Shown one piece after another: positions 1 through 9,766 of a DNA stretch of 64,000 nt; the first letter of the stretch is position 1; each line of letters begins with the position of its first letter. Both the position numbers and the translations under genes were made by a program. The notes under the pieces are model-generated. The model did no database searches and had not been told where the DNA came from. It saw nothing but the letters and a program-made list of their open reading frames with translations. Origin of the DNA: Cohaesibacter sp. ES.047 (GTDB taxonomy: Bacteria; Pseudomonadota; Alphaproteobacteria; Rhizobiales; Cohaesibacteraceae); assembly GCF_900215505.1 (NCBI RefSeq), contig NZ_LT907844.1, positions 930,001 to 994,000 of the forward strand. The letters run 5' to 3'.

Positions 1-256
<256 letters not shown>

Positions 257-265
257 TAGGCTAAG

Positions 266-318
266 AAAACCTGATCCCCGCCTTATTTCGTTGGCCCGAA
301 TGCGGGGGCAGGTTTTTT
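266..318 (+). terminator. Rho-independent terminator after mdh
   Basis: The arm AAAACCTGATCCCCGC (266-281) pairs with GCGGGGGCAGGTTTT further on, with one small mismatch, and is followed by a run of six T. It starts 9 bases after the mdh stop codon. It should end most mdh transcripts and partly uncouple mdh from sucCDAB. Confidence 0.8.
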
Positions 319-340
319 GAGTCTACAGAAGAAGATCAGC

Positions 341-373
341 CGGCGGTCGATCGCGCTCACGTTTCGACCGCCG
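341..373 (+). promoter_or_regulatory. Stem-loop in the sucC leader
   Basis: CGGCGGTCGA (341-350) and TCGACCGCCG (364-373) form a perfect 10 bp stem with a 13 base loop. A T-rich stretch ending in seven T follows at 382-390, directly before the sucC ribosome-binding site (AGGGGAG, 391-397). The shape is terminator-like, but the tract starts several bases after the stem. It could act as an attenuator or as a 5' stabilising element for the suc message; which one is not decidable from sequence. Confidence 0.5.
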
Positions 374-402
374 CGCAGATTTGTTTTTTTAGGGGAGCTC
401 CC

Positions 403-1599
403 ATGAATATTCATGAGTATCAGGCAAAGGCGCTTCTGAAGGAATATGGTGCACCAGTCTCAGACGGTGTCGCCATTTTTTCGGCAGAAGAGGCGCTTGC
501 CGCTGCAGATAAGCTAGGTGGTCCGCTCTGGGTTGTGAAATCCCAGATCCATGCGGGCGGCCGCGGCAAAGGAAAATTCAAAGAATCGTCAGCTGGTGAA
601 AAGGGTGGTGTGCGCCTTGCCTCCTCGAAAGAGGAAGTGACCGAATTTGCCGGTCAGATGCTCGGAGCCACGCTGGTGACCAACCAGACCGGCGACGCAG
701 GCAAACAGGTGAACCGTCTTTATATTGAGGACGGTGCGGACATTGATCGCGAGCTCTATCTCTCGCTTCTGGTCGATCGTTCCTGTGGCCGTGTGGCGTT
801 TGTTGTCTCCACAGAAGGCGGCATGGACATCGAGGCTGTTGCGGAAGAAACGCCCGAGAAAATCCTGACCCTGCCGATCGATCCCGAAGCAGGCGTCACC
901 GAAGCGGATGCGTCCAAGATCTGCGATGCGCTGAAGCTCGAGAGTGCTGCGCGCGACGATGGCATGACGCTGTTCCCCATTCTCTACAAGGCCTTTGTCG
1001 AAAAGGACATGGCGCTTCTCGAGGTCAACCCGCTGATCGTCATGGAAAATGGTCGTCTGCGCGTGCTCGACGCCAAGGTGTCCTTCGATGGCAACGCTCT
1101 GTTCCGTCATCCCGAGATCATGGAACTGCGTGACCTCACCGAGGAAGACGAGAAGGAAATCACTGCGTCCAAGCATGATCTGGCCTATGTGGCGCTTGAT
1201 GGCAACATCGGCTGCATGGTGAATGGTGCCGGTCTTGCCATGGCGACCATGGACATCATCAAGCTCTATGGCGCAGAGCCTGCCAACTTCCTTGATGTGG
1301 GTGGTGGTGCCACCACCGAGAAAGTGACCGCAGCCTTCAAGATCATCACGTCCGATCCGAACGTCAAAGGCATTCTCGTCAACATCTTTGGCGGCATCAT
1401 GCGCTGTGACATCATTGCGCAGGGCGTTCTGCAGGCTGTCCAGGAAGTCGGCCTGAGTGTGCCGCTCGTCGTGCGGCTGGAAGGCACGCGCGTCGCGGAA
1501 GGCAAGAAGTTGATTGAGGAAAGCGACCTCAACGTCATTCCTGCCGATGATCTGAACGATGCAGCGCAGAAGATCGTCGCTGCAGTGAAGGGGGCGTAA
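403..1599 (+). CDS. sucC: Succinyl-CoA ligase (ADP-forming) subunit beta
   Basis: Beta subunit of the TCA-cycle enzyme that makes succinate and ATP (or GTP) from succinyl-CoA. It has 398 residues, the usual length. An ATP-grasp domain fills the N-terminal half (AGGRGKGK at 51-58, LLEVNPLIV near 205-213). A ligase/CoA domain fills the C-terminal half, with NGAGLAMAT near 273 and [10 protein letters not shown] from 327. The start ATG follows AGGGGAG by five bases. sucD begins 2 bases after the stop, so the two subunits are translationally linked. Confidence 0.97.
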   Translation: MNIHEYQAKALLKEYGAPVSDGVAIFSAEEALAAADKLGGPLWVVKSQIHAGGRGKGKFKESSAGEKGGVRLASSKEEVTEFAGQMLGATLVTNQTGDAGKQVNRLYIEDGADIDRELYLSLLVDRSCGRVAFVVSTEGGMDIEAVAEETPEKILTLPIDPEAGVTEADASKICDALKLESAARDDGMTLFPILYKAFVEKDMALLEVNPLIVMENGRLRVLDAKVSFDGNALFRHPEIMELRDLTEEDEKEITASKHDLAYVALDGNIGCMVNGAGLAMATMDIIKLYGAEPANFLDVGGGATTEKVTAAFKIITSDPNVKGILVNIFGGIMRCDIIAQGVLQAVQEVGLSVPLVVRLEGTRVAEGKKLIEESDLNVIPADDLNDAAQKIVAAVKGA

Positions 1600-1601
1600 C
1601 G

Positions 1602-2513
1602 ATGTCAATCCTTGTAAACAAAGACACCAAAATCATCGTTCAGGGCCTGACCGGCAAGACCGGAACCTTCCACACCGAGCAGGCTCTGGCCTACTACGGT
1701 ACGCAGATGGTGGCCGGCGTTCACCCCAAAAAAGGTGGCGAAACCTGGTCCAGCGGTCTGGACGGCGGAGCCGAACTGCCGATCTTCGCGTCTGTGAAAG
1801 AAGCCAAAGATGCCACGGGTGCCACGGCGTCCGTCATCTATGTGCCGCCTGCAGGTGCCGGTGCTGCCATCATCGAGGCCATCGAGGCAGGGGTTGAATT
1901 CATCTCCTGCATCACCGAAGGCATTCCCGTGGCCGACATGGTCAAGGTGAAGCGCCGCCTCGAAGACAGCAAGTCGCGTCTTCTCGGCCCGAACTGCCCC
2001 GGTATCCTGACCCCGGAAGAATGCAAGATCGGTATCATGCCTGGCTCAATCTTCAAGAAAGGTTCAGTCGGTATTGTTTCCCGGTCCGGTACACTTACCT
2101 ATGAAGCAGTGTTCCAGACGACCAATGAAGGCCTGGGCCAGACGACAGCTGTCGGCATCGGCGGTGATCCGGTGAAAGGCACCGAGTTCATCGACGTGTT
2201 GGATATGTTCCTAGACGATCCCGAGACCAAGTCGATCATCATGATCGGTGAGATCGGCGGGTCCGCCGAGGAAGATGCCGCTGCGTGGCTGAAGGAACAG
2301 GCCGAAAAGGGCCGGAAGAAACCGATGGTCGGCTTCATTGCTGGCCGGACCGCGCCTCCGGGTCGCACCATGGGTCATGCCGGTGCGGTGATTTCCGGCG
2401 GCAAGGGTGGTGCCGAGGACAAGATTGCCGCGATGGAAGATGCCGGCATTCGCGTGTCCCCCTCGCCAGCGAGCCTGGGTACCACTTTGGTTGACTTGCT
2501 CAACGGCAAGTAA
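1602..2513 (+). CDS. sucD: Succinyl-CoA ligase subunit alpha
   Basis: Alpha subunit, 303 residues, carrying the CoA-binding Rossmann domain ([17 protein letters not shown] near residue 14) and the phosphohistidine loop [17 protein letters not shown], in which His259 is the predicted phosphorylated residue. It forms the alpha-beta ligase with SucC. Its ribosome-binding site (AAGGGGG) lies inside the end of sucC. A strong hairpin follows in the gap before sucA. Confidence 0.97.
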   Translation: MSILVNKDTKIIVQGLTGKTGTFHTEQALAYYGTQMVAGVHPKKGGETWSSGLDGGAELPIFASVKEAKDATGATASVIYVPPAGAGAAIIEAIEAGVEFISCITEGIPVADMVKVKRRLEDSKSRLLGPNCPGILTPEECKIGIMPGSIFKKGSVGIVSRSGTLTYEAVFQTTNEGLGQTTAVGIGGDPVKGTEFIDVLDMFLDDPETKSIIMIGEIGGSAEEDAAAWLKEQAEKGRKKPMVGFIAGRTAPPGRTMGHAGAVISGGKGGAEDKIAAMEDAGIRVSPSPASLGTTLVDLLNGK

Positions 2514-2532
2514 AAGCGCGACATTGTGACAC

Positions 2533-2563
2533 GGCGGCGAGAAAGGTGCTCCTTTCTGCCGCC
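2533..2563 (+). promoter_or_regulatory. Intra-operon stem-loop between sucD and sucA
   Basis: GGCGGC plus AGAAAGG (with a bulged G) pairs with CCTTTCT plus GCCGCC around a TGCT loop, about 13 base pairs. There is no T-tract, so it is unlikely to be a full terminator. It sits 20 bases after the sucD stop and may set the relative abundance or half-life of the sucCD and sucAB messages. Confidence 0.55.
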
Positions 2564-2633
2564 AATCCTTATCCTCCGGCAATGGTGCCGGTTAATGAAC
2601 TAGAGCACCGGGTGAAAGCCCGGTTAGGTGGCG

Positions 2634-5618
2634 ATGGCACGTCAGGATGCGAATGAAGCGTTCGCATTGACCTCTTTCCTTTATGGGGGCAATGCGTCTT
2701 ACATCGAAGATCTCTACGCAAGGTATCTCGAAAACCCCGCGTCGGTGAGCGAAGAATGGCACACGTTCTTCAAGGATTTCCAAGAAAACAAGAGTGAAGT
2801 GATCGCCAATGCGCGCGGTGCGTCCTGGAAACGGCCTGATTGGCCGGTGCCTGCGTCCGGCGATATGGTGTCCGCTCTTGGTGGCGAGTTCGTTGACGAG
2901 AAGAAGCTCACAGACAAGCTCAAGACCAAGGCCAAGGAGCAGGGCGTCGAGCTCAGCGACGAGGCTGTTCAGCAGGCGACTCGCGACTCGGTTCGTGCCC
3001 TGATGATGATTCGTGCTTACCGCGCACGTGGCCATCTGCATGCTGATCTTGACCCGCTGAACCTTGCCGAAGCCAAAGATCACGAAGAATTGCACCCGAC
3101 GTCCTATGGCTTCACCGAGGCGGACTACAATCGCAAGATCTTCATTGATCATGTTCTGGGGCTTGAATTTGCGACCATCCCGGAAATGCTCGAGATCTTG
3201 CGGCGGACCTATTGTTCCACCCTTGGCGTGGAATTCATGCAGATTTCGGATCCGGCAGAAAAATCCTGGATTCAGGAACGCATCGAAGGGCCGGACAAGC
3301 AGATTGCCTTTACCGAACAGGGCAAGAAAGCCATCCTTTACAAGCTTGTCGAGGCAGAAGGCTTTGAGAAATTTCTCGACCTGAAATACACCGGCACGAA
3401 ACGCTTCGGTCTTGACGGTGGCGAAAGCCTCATTCCGGCGCTTGAGCAGATTATCAAGCGTGGTGGCGCTCTTGGCGTCAAGGAAATCGTGTTCGGGATG
3501 GCCCACCGCGGACGTCTCAATGTGCTCAGTCAGGTGATGGGCAAGCCGCACCGCGCCATTTTCCATGAGTTCAAGGGCGGGTCCTATACCCCCGACGATG
3601 TGGAAGGCTCGGGTGATGTGAAATATCATCTTGGCGCGTCTTCGGATCGCTCTTTCGATGACAACAATGTGCATCTGTCTTTGACCGCTAACCCGTCTCA
3701 CCTCGAGATCGTGAACCCGGTCGTCCTCGGCAAGTCGCGCGCCAAGCAGGATCAGCATGCATCTACCGCGAATGGTACCTTCATTGAGACGACAGACGTG
3801 CAGCGCACAACGGTTCTGCCGCTGTTGCTGCATGGAGATGCGGCCTTTGCAGGACAGGGTGTCGTGGCCGAATGTCTGGGCTTGTCGGGCTTGAGAGGCC
3901 ACAGAACCGGCGGTTCGATCCACTTCATCATCAACAACCAGATCGGCTTTACCACGAACCCGCGTTTCTCGCGGTCGTCGCCGTATCCGTCTGATCTTGC
4001 CAAGATGATTGAGGCTCCGATCCTGCATTGTAACGGTGATGATCCTGAGTCTGTCGTCTTTGCTGCCAAGATCGCAACCGAGTTCCGACAGAAGTTCGGC
4101 AAGCCGGTCGTTATCGACATGTTCTGTTATCGCCGCTTCGGTCATAACGAAGGCGATGAACCGGCCTTTACCCAGCCTCTGATGTACAAGAAGATCCGGT
4201 CTCATCCGACCAGCCTGCAGCTCTATGCAGACAAGCTGATCGGTGAGGGTGTGATCACGCCTGATGATCTGGAACAGATGCGTGCGGATGTGCGCAAGAC
4301 GCTGGATGAGGAATTCGAGGCAGGCCAAAGCTTCTCGCCAAACAAGGCGGATTGGTTTGATGGCCGCTGGGCGGGTTTGACGACGGCTTCAGCCGAAGAT
4401 GATCGCCGGTCCGGCAACACCGGTCTTGATGTTGACGAGCTGCGGGCAATCGGCAAGAAGCTGACCGATATCCCTGAAGACTTCAATGTACACCGGACCA
4501 TCAAGCGCTTCCTGACGAACCGCGCCAAAATGATGGATACGGGCGAGGGCATTGATTGGGCAACCGCTGAGGCTCTGGCTTTCGGCTCTTTGGTCAAGGA
4601 AGGCCATGCCGTTCGTCTGTCCGGTCAGGATAGCGAACGAGGCACCTTCTCTCAGCGCCATACGGTGCTTTATGATCAGGTGGACGAGCATCGCTACATT
4701 CCGCTCAACCATATCGATGAAAACCAGAACCGCTATGAAGTGATCAACTCCATGTTGTCCGAAGAAGCTGTGCTGGGCTTTGAATATGGCTATACGCTGG
4801 CCGAGCCGAAAGGTCTGACCTTGTGGGAAGGCCAGTTTGGCGACTTTGCCAATGGCGCACAGGTGGTGTTTGACCAGTTCCTGACCTCGGGCGAACGCAA
4901 GTGGCTTCGCGCGTCTGGTCTGACTGTTCTGTTGCCTCATGGCTATGAAGGGCAGGGACCCGAGCATAGTTCGGCACGTCTGGAGCGCTTCTTGCAATCC
5001 TGTGCCGAGGACAACATTCAGGTCGCCAACTGCACGACCCCGGCCAACTATTTCCATATTCTGCGCCGGCAGGTGAAACGCAGCTTCCGCAAGCCGCTGA
5101 TCCTGATGACGCCGAAAAGCCTTCTGCGTCACAAGCGGGCGATTTCGAACCTTGCGGAACTGGGTGCAGGCAGCACCTTCCACCGGGTTCTGTGGGACGA
5201 TGCGGAGATCCGGCCCAATCAGGAAATCAAGCTCACCACTGACGACAAGATCCGTCGGGTGATCCTGTGTTCGGGCAAGGTCTATTATGATCTGTACGAA
5301 GACCGTGAAGAGCGCGGCATCAACGATGTCTATCTGCTTCGTGTCGAACAGCTCTATCCTTTCCCCGCCAAGACCCTGATCAAGGAGCTGTCGCGCTTCA
5401 AGCAGGCAGAAATGGTCTGGTGTCAGGAAGAGCCCAAGAACCAGGGTGCCTGGTTCTTCGTAGAGCCTTACATGGAATGGGTTCTCAATCAGATTGATGC
5501 GAAAACCAAGCGAATGTCCTATGTGGGTCGTCCGGCATCCGCTGCTACGGCAACGGGTCTGATGAGCAAACATCTCGCTCAGTTGAAGGCCTTTCTTGAC
5601 GATGCGTTTGCCGAGTAA
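2634..5618 (+). CDS. sucA: 2-oxoglutarate dehydrogenase E1 component
   Basis: Thiamine-diphosphate-dependent decarboxylase of the 2-oxoglutarate dehydrogenase complex; it transfers a succinyl group to the lipoyl arm of SucB. About 994 residues, normal for the family. The N-terminal segment FLYGGNASYIEDLY is the conserved assembly region. The ThDP-binding core includes GDAAFAGQG near residue 400, and the C-terminal transketolase-like domain includes YGYTLAEP and GHEG-type substrate loops. ATG 2634 is preferred because homologues begin M-A-R-Q-(D/E)-A-N; an in-frame GTG at 2628 would add two residues. sucB follows after a 36 base gap. Confidence 0.96.
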   Translation: MARQDANEAFALTSFLYGGNASYIEDLYARYLENPASVSEEWHTFFKDFQENKSEVIANARGASWKRPDWPVPASGDMVSALGGEFVDEKKLTDKLKTKAKEQGVELSDEAVQQATRDSVRALMMIRAYRARGHLHADLDPLNLAEAKDHEELHPTSYGFTEADYNRKIFIDHVLGLEFATIPEMLEILRRTYCSTLGVEFMQISDPAEKSWIQERIEGPDKQIAFTEQGKKAILYKLVEAEGFEKFLDLKYTGTKRFGLDGGESLIPALEQIIKRGGALGVKEIVFGMAHRGRLNVLSQVMGKPHRAIFHEFKGGSYTPDDVEGSGDVKYHLGASSDRSFDDNNVHLSLTANPSHLEIVNPVVLGKSRAKQDQHASTANGTFIETTDVQRTTVLPLLLHGDAAFAGQGVVAECLGLSGLRGHRTGGSIHFIINNQIGFTTNPRFSRSSPYPSDLAKMIEAPILHCNGDDPESVVFAAKIATEFRQKFGKPVVIDMFCYRRFGHNEGDEPAFTQPLMYKKIRSHPTSLQLYADKLIGEGVITPDDLEQMRADVRKTLDEEFEAGQSFSPNKADWFDGRWAGLTTASAEDDRRSGNTGLDVDELRAIGKKLTDIPEDFNVHRTIKRFLTNRAKMMDTGEGIDWATAEALAFGSLVKEGHAVRLSGQDSERGTFSQRHTVLYDQVDEHRYIPLNHIDENQNRYEVINSMLSEEAVLGFEYGYTLAEPKGLTLWEGQFGDFANGAQVVFDQFLTSGERKWLRASGLTVLLPHGYEGQGPEHSSARLERFLQSCAEDNIQVANCTTPANYFHILRRQVKRSFRKPLILMTPKSLLRHKRAISNLAELGAGSTFHRVLWDDAEIRPNQEIKLTTDDKIRRVILCSGKVYYDLYEDREERGINDVYLLRVEQLYPFPAKTLIKELSRFKQAEMVWCQEEPKNQGAWFFVEPYMEWVLNQIDAKTKRMSYVGRPASAATATGLMSKHLAQLKAFLDDAFAE

Positions 5619-5654
5619 ACGGCTGACTGACTTTAATGAAATGTGAGAAGAAAA

Positions 5655-6893
5655 ATGGCAACGGAAATCAAAGTCCCAACTCTGGGCGAGTCAGTGACCG
5701 AAGCAACCATTGGTCAGTGGTTCAAGGCAACCGGTGATGCCGTTCAGGCCGATGAGCCGCTGGTTGAACTGGAAACCGACAAAGTGACGATCGAAGTGCC
5801 GGCACCTGTTGCTGGTACCTTGGGTGATATCGTCGCGCCAGAAGGAGAGACCGTCGAGGTGGGCGCTCTTCTTGCGATGCTGAACGAAGGGGATGGGGCT
5901 GGCGCAGCACCGGCAGCTTCCTCCTCGGCTCCAGCCAAGGAAGAAAAACCTGCTGAAGCCCCCGCTCCAGCAGCCAAGGAAGAGTCCAAGTCGACCTCCA
6001 TGCCGCCCGCTCCGAGCGCTTCCAAGATGATGACCGAGAACAAGGTCGATCCGGACGCAGTCTCGGGCTCTGGCGTGCGCGGTCAGGTGCTTAAGGGCGA
6101 TGTGATCAATGCAATCGCATCGGGTGCGACGGCTCCGGCCGGTGCATCGGCTCCCTCAGCGGCTGCGCGTCCGTCTTCGAAGCCGGATGATGCTGCACGC
6201 GAAGAGCGTGTGCGCATGACCAAGCTGCGCCAGACCATCGCTCGCCGCCTGAAAGATGCCCAGAACACGGCTGCGATGCTGACCACGTTCAACGATGTGG
6301 ACATGTCGGCGGTCATGAACCTGCGCAAGGAATATAAAGACCTGTTCGAGAAGAAACATGGCGTTCGTCTCGGCTTCATGGGCTTCTTTGCCAAGGCTGT
6401 TTGCACCGCGCTGCAGGAAATTCCTGCAGTGAATGCCGAGATCGATGGCACGGATATCATCTACAAGCACTTCGTCCATCTGGGCGTTGCCGTCGGTTCG
6501 CCGCGCGGTCTTGTGGTGCCGGTGGTTCGCGATGCCGACCAGATGTCGATTGCCGAAATCGAGAAGGCAATCGGTGAGTTCGGCCGCAAGGCGCGGGATG
6601 GTCAGTTGACCATGGACGAAATGCAGGGTGGCACCTTCACCGTTTCCAACGGTGGTGTTTATGGCTCGATGATGTCCACGCCGATCCTCAACGCACCGCA
6701 GTCCGGTATTCTGGGCATGCACCGCATTGAAGAGCGTCCGGTGGTTCGCGATGGTCAGGTTGTCATCCGTCCGATGATGTATCTGGCGCTCTCCTATGAT
6801 CATCGTGTTGTCGATGGCAAGGAAGCCGTGACCTTCCTCGTGCGCATCAAGGAAGCTCTTGAGGATCCGCAGCGTCTCGTTCTGGATCTCTAG
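5655..6893 (+). CDS. sucB: 2-oxoglutarate dehydrogenase E2, dihydrolipoyl succinyltransferase
   Basis: Core acyltransferase of the complex, 412 residues from ATG 5655. A lipoyl domain lies at 1-75, with the modified lysine predicted at K43 in [11 protein letters not shown]. An Ala/Pro/Lys-rich swinging linker follows at about 80-105, then an E1/E3-binding domain around 108-150. The catalytic domain runs from about 180, ending with the active-site motif SYDHRVVDG near residue 380. GAGAAG just upstream serves as the ribosome-binding site; an in-frame GTG at 5643 is less likely. One lipoyl domain is present, as is standard for SucB. Confidence 0.96.
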   Translation: MATEIKVPTLGESVTEATIGQWFKATGDAVQADEPLVELETDKVTIEVPAPVAGTLGDIVAPEGETVEVGALLAMLNEGDGAGAAPAASSSAPAKEEKPAEAPAPAAKEESKSTSMPPAPSASKMMTENKVDPDAVSGSGVRGQVLKGDVINAIASGATAPAGASAPSAAARPSSKPDDAAREERVRMTKLRQTIARRLKDAQNTAAMLTTFNDVDMSAVMNLRKEYKDLFEKKHGVRLGFMGFFAKAVCTALQEIPAVNAEIDGTDIIYKHFVHLGVAVGSPRGLVVPVVRDADQMSIAEIEKAIGEFGRKARDGQLTMDEMQGGTFTVSNGGVYGSMMSTPILNAPQSGILGMHRIEERPVVRDGQVVIRPMMYLALSYDHRVVDGKEAVTFLVRIKEALEDPQRLVLDL

Positions 6894-6914
6894 AGTTGAA
6901 TGCTCTTTTCGGTG

Positions 6915-6945
6915 ACGGGGCCATGTGTGCCCCGTTTCCATTTGC
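6915..6945 (+). terminator. Possible weak terminator after sucB
   Basis: ACGGGGC (6915-6921) and GCCCCGT (6929-6935) form a 7 bp stem with a 7 base loop, followed by TTCCATTT. The T-tract is interrupted, so termination would be partial. The rest of the 240 base gap to 7134 shows no other recognisable signal. Confidence 0.4.
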
Positions 6946-7133
6946 ATCCTGTCCGGGGTTGGGCGTCCATTGACCAATTCCGTTTAGGCCTGATGCATGA
7001 TATGGGCAAGGCATGAACCCTGTTCGCAGAAATGCATAAAAAGCACCGAAAAGCATCGTTTCAAACCCATCCGCTAAGCCGGATCGTCTTAAAAACGCTC
7101 TAGGTCCCCCGATGAGGGGAACCCCAAGGAGAG

Positions 7134-7571
7134 ATGCCGTTGGCCGTCGCGTTGAAAATTGGAAGCTGGCTTTGTGCCATCTTCATGATTTTTTCGGCCA
7201 TCGTCTGGCTGGTCGGCGGATTTCTGGTAACCAATGCCCTGTCCAACAATGCCGGGGGGACGGTGCCGGGTCTTGATCTGATCCCTGCTACCTTTTGGCC
7301 CTTTCGCGCCGTTGTATCGGCAATCGGTGTGGTTGGCGCGGTGACTCTTGTCTTGTCGCGCCGGACCTTCTTTCGAGTGATTGCGCTGTGGTTAGCGCTT
7401 GAACTCATTCTTATCGGCTGGCTCTATGCGAGCGGTTTTCTTGCCTCTCAATTTAACAATCTTGAAAGCGTGCGCAATCTTGCGATTCTGCAGATGTGCG
7501 GTCTCAGTGTGGTGATTTTTTCCTGGGTGAAACACAACACGCTCTTTCGATCCGGAATCCTTCAGGAGTGA
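7134..7571 (+). CDS. Uncharacterised four-helix membrane protein between sucB and lpd
   Basis: I do not recognise a named family. The 145 residue product has four hydrophobic segments (about 5-30, 52-75, 83-107 and 118-133) with short polar loops and no catalytic motif that I can identify. It lies in the 2-oxoglutarate dehydrogenase cluster, and the lpd ribosome-binding site (AGGAG) is inside its last codons, so the two are co-translated. The AAGGAG ahead of it leaves only 2 bases before ATG 7134, so translation may instead begin at TTG 7140. Role unknown; it could be a passenger or a membrane tether. Confidence 0.75.
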   Translation: MPLAVALKIGSWLCAIFMIFSAIVWLVGGFLVTNALSNNAGGTVPGLDLIPATFWPFRAVVSAIGVVGAVTLVLSRRTFFRVIALWLALELILIGWLYASGFLASQFNNLESVRNLAILQMCGLSVVIFSWVKHNTLFRSGILQE

Positions 7572-7576
7572 ATGAA

Positions 7577-8977
7577 ATGTCTTATGATCTTGTGGTGATT
7601 GGTACAGGCCCCGGTGGCTACGTGTGTGCGATCCGCGCCGCCCAATTGGGCATGAAGGTTGCTGTGGTCGAAAAACGCAAGACCCACGGTGGCACCTGTC
7701 TCAATGTTGGCTGTATCCCGTCCAAGGCCTTGTTGCATGCCTCGGAGCTTTTTGATGAAGCCGGGCACGATTTTGCCAACATGGGCATCAAGGTCGGCAA
7801 GCCCGAGCTTGACCTCAAAGATATGATGAAACACAAGCAGGACGTGATCGACTCCAACGTTGGCGGTGTCGAGTTTCTGCTCAAGAAAAACAAGATTGAT
7901 GTGTTCCATGGCGCAGGCAAGATTGTCGCGCAGGGCAAGGTTGAAGTCACTCCCGACGAGGGTGACGTGCAGACCGTCGAAGCCAAGGGCATCGTGATTG
8001 CAACCGGCTCGGACGTTGCGAACCTGCCGGGCATCGAGATTGACGAGAAACAGGTGGTGTCGTCCACTGGTGGTCTTGAGCTCGACAAGGTTCCGGGCAA
8101 GATGATTGTCGTGGGTGCCGGCGTGATCGGGCTTGAGCTTGGATCTGTCTGGCGTCGTCTCGGATCCGAGGTGACTGTGGTCGAATTTCTTGACCGCATT
8201 CTGCCCGGCATGGATAGCGAAGTGGTCAAAAATGCCCAGCGCATTTTCAAGAAACAGGGATTTGACTTCAAGCTGGGGACCAAGGTCACCGGTATCGAAA
8301 AGACCAAGAAGGGTCTCAAGATCACGACCGAGCCTGCGGCTGGCGGCGATGCTTCAGAGCTTGAAGCGGATGTGGTTCTGGTTGCAATTGGTCGCCGTCC
8401 TTACACGGACGGGCTGGGCCTTGATACAGTTGGTGTCGAGCTCGATGATCGGGGCCGGGTCAAGACCGACGGGCATTTCAAGACCAATGTGGACGGCGTC
8501 TATGCCATTGGTGACGTGATCGAGGGTCCAATGCTGGCGCACAAGGCCGAAGATGATGGGGTTGCTTTGGCCGAGATCCTCGCCGGTCAGGCTGGTCATG
8601 TTGACTATAATCTCGTGCCGGGCGTTGTCTATACCATGCCGGAAATCGCGGTGATTGGGAAAACCGAAGAGCAGCTGAAAGAAGCGGGTGTCGCCTATAA
8701 TGTCGGCAAATTCCCCTTCTCGGCCAATGGTCGCGCCAAGGCGCAGCGCCACACGGACGGGTTTATCAAGGTGCTGGCCGACAAGACGTCGGATCAGGTG
8801 CTGGGCGTTCACATGATTGGTGGCGGCGTTGGCGAGTTGATCCATGAGACATCGGTTCTGATGGCCTTCTCGGGATCTGCCGAGGATCTTGCACGCACGA
8901 TCCATGCGCATCCGACCCTGTCTGAGGCGGTCAAGGAAGCCGCGCTCGCGGTCGACAAGCGTCCGATCCACATGTGA
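7577..8977 (+). CDS. lpd: Dihydrolipoyl dehydrogenase (E3)
   Basis: FAD- and NAD-dependent disulfide oxidoreductase that reoxidises the lipoyl arm of SucB. The 466 residues have an N-terminal FAD-binding motif (GTGPGGYVCAIRAAQLG), the redox-active disulfide in GGTCLNVGCIPSK (Cys41/Cys46), an NAD-binding GAGVIGLELGSVW, and the dimer-interface active-site HAHPTLSE (His445, Glu450). ATG 7577 was chosen because homologues start M-x-Y-D-L-V-V-I-G and AGGAG lies 8 bases upstream; reading further upstream only adds residues overlapping the membrane-protein gene. The position suggests it serves 2-oxoglutarate dehydrogenase in particular. Confidence 0.97.
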   Translation: MSYDLVVIGTGPGGYVCAIRAAQLGMKVAVVEKRKTHGGTCLNVGCIPSKALLHASELFDEAGHDFANMGIKVGKPELDLKDMMKHKQDVIDSNVGGVEFLLKKNKIDVFHGAGKIVAQGKVEVTPDEGDVQTVEAKGIVIATGSDVANLPGIEIDEKQVVSSTGGLELDKVPGKMIVVGAGVIGLELGSVWRRLGSEVTVVEFLDRILPGMDSEVVKNAQRIFKKQGFDFKLGTKVTGIEKTKKGLKITTEPAAGGDASELEADVVLVAIGRRPYTDGLGLDTVGVELDDRGRVKTDGHFKTNVDGVYAIGDVIEGPMLAHKAEDDGVALAEILAGQAGHVDYNLVPGVVYTMPEIAVIGKTEEQLKEAGVAYNVGKFPFSANGRAKAQRHTDGFIKVLADKTSDQVLGVHMIGGGVGELIHETSVLMAFSGSAEDLARTIHAHPTLSEAVKEAALAVDKRPIHM

Positions 8978-9025
8978 TGGGCCGGAGTTGCCCGGCTCAA
9001 CCTTGAGGGCCGGGATGAGCATTGC

Positions 9026-9058
9026 AACAGGCTGTCATCGTGCAGCCTGTTTTTATTT
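9026..9058 (+). terminator. Rho-independent terminator after lpd
   Basis: AACAGGCTG (9026-9034) pairs perfectly with CAGCCTGTT (9043-9051), followed by TTTATTTT. It ends the suc/lpd cluster before the oppositely oriented gene that stops at 9076. Confidence 0.85.
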
Positions 9059-9075
9059 TGTCCGCCCGCTTCGGG

Positions 9076-9501
9076 CTATTTTTTCCAGAGCACGAACTTG
9101 CGCATCTCGTCGGGCTTGCGGCGATCATGATAGTCGTCAAACACCTGCGCATCCATGCGCTTGCCGTTGATCGAAACGGTCACTGTGCGTTTGGCAAAAA
9201 AGGTGCGGTAGCTCACCTGAAAGCTGGTGTCGTCGAAACGATGAGCGATTGATCGCCCCCACGTGCAATCGCGGGGTGCGCAAGCCGTGTAGGCCTTGAT
9301 CTGGATGTGTGGAACCGTCTGATCGTTGCAGATTGCGCGAACTTCCAGCTTGGTCAGGTCAGAGCGATTGCCTGCAAAGGGATTCTCCCAATTGCCGATC
9401 GTTCGCGATTGAACACAAGATTCGCTTTGTGCCGCAACGGATGTTGTCATCAGGCCCATAAGGCCGAACAAGAGCAGGGTCGCCTTAAGAAGGGATGCCA
9501 T
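9076..9501 (-). CDS. Secreted protein of unknown function with CAPRDCTWG motif
   Basis: The 141 residue product has a clear Sec signal peptide (MASLLKATLLLFGLMG, cleavage after VAAQ) and a periplasmic domain of about 115 residues. Cysteines occur near the mature N-terminus, in AICNDQ, and in TACAPRDCTWG. The last resembles the C-(H/T/A)-P-x-D-C-x-W-G signature of small uncharacterised exported proteins, probably a beta-rich fold held by disulfides. ATG 9501 is supported by GGAGA upstream; reading further 5' gives unlikely sequence. It faces lpd tail to tail and appears monocistronic. Confidence 0.7.
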   Translation of the reverse strand: MASLLKATLLLFGLMGLMTTSVAAQSESCVQSRTIGNWENPFAGNRSDLTKLEVRAICNDQTVPHIQIKAYTACAPRDCTWGRSIAHRFDDTSFQVSYRTFFAKRTVTVSINGKRMDAQVFDDYHDRRKPDEMRKFVLWKK

Positions 9502-9766
9502 ATCCAATTCTCCGCATTGTTGATCGGTCTGGGCAACAGGCCGTTCCCGATCTTCGAAGCCGGATCCGGTTTTGCGATGCTTTGCTCTTGCGGTCGCAAG
9601 AGAACGTTCAAAAGAGCGCTTGCTTTCAATCCGAAAGCCCGTTGATCGCCAAACCGCAACGGTTTGATAAGTATAAGGGTAACAAAAATGCGTTACGTGC
9701 TCGTTAAGTAAACCCTTATAGTCCGAGCCAATCACGCGGATTTATGCTGATTTCTTGCAAAAACTG

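Noticed and set aside
2628-2633. GTG 2628 as the sucA start
   Set aside because: It is only two codons upstream of ATG 2634 and homologues begin with the M-A-R-Q motif; the choice hardly changes the protein, so ATG was taken.
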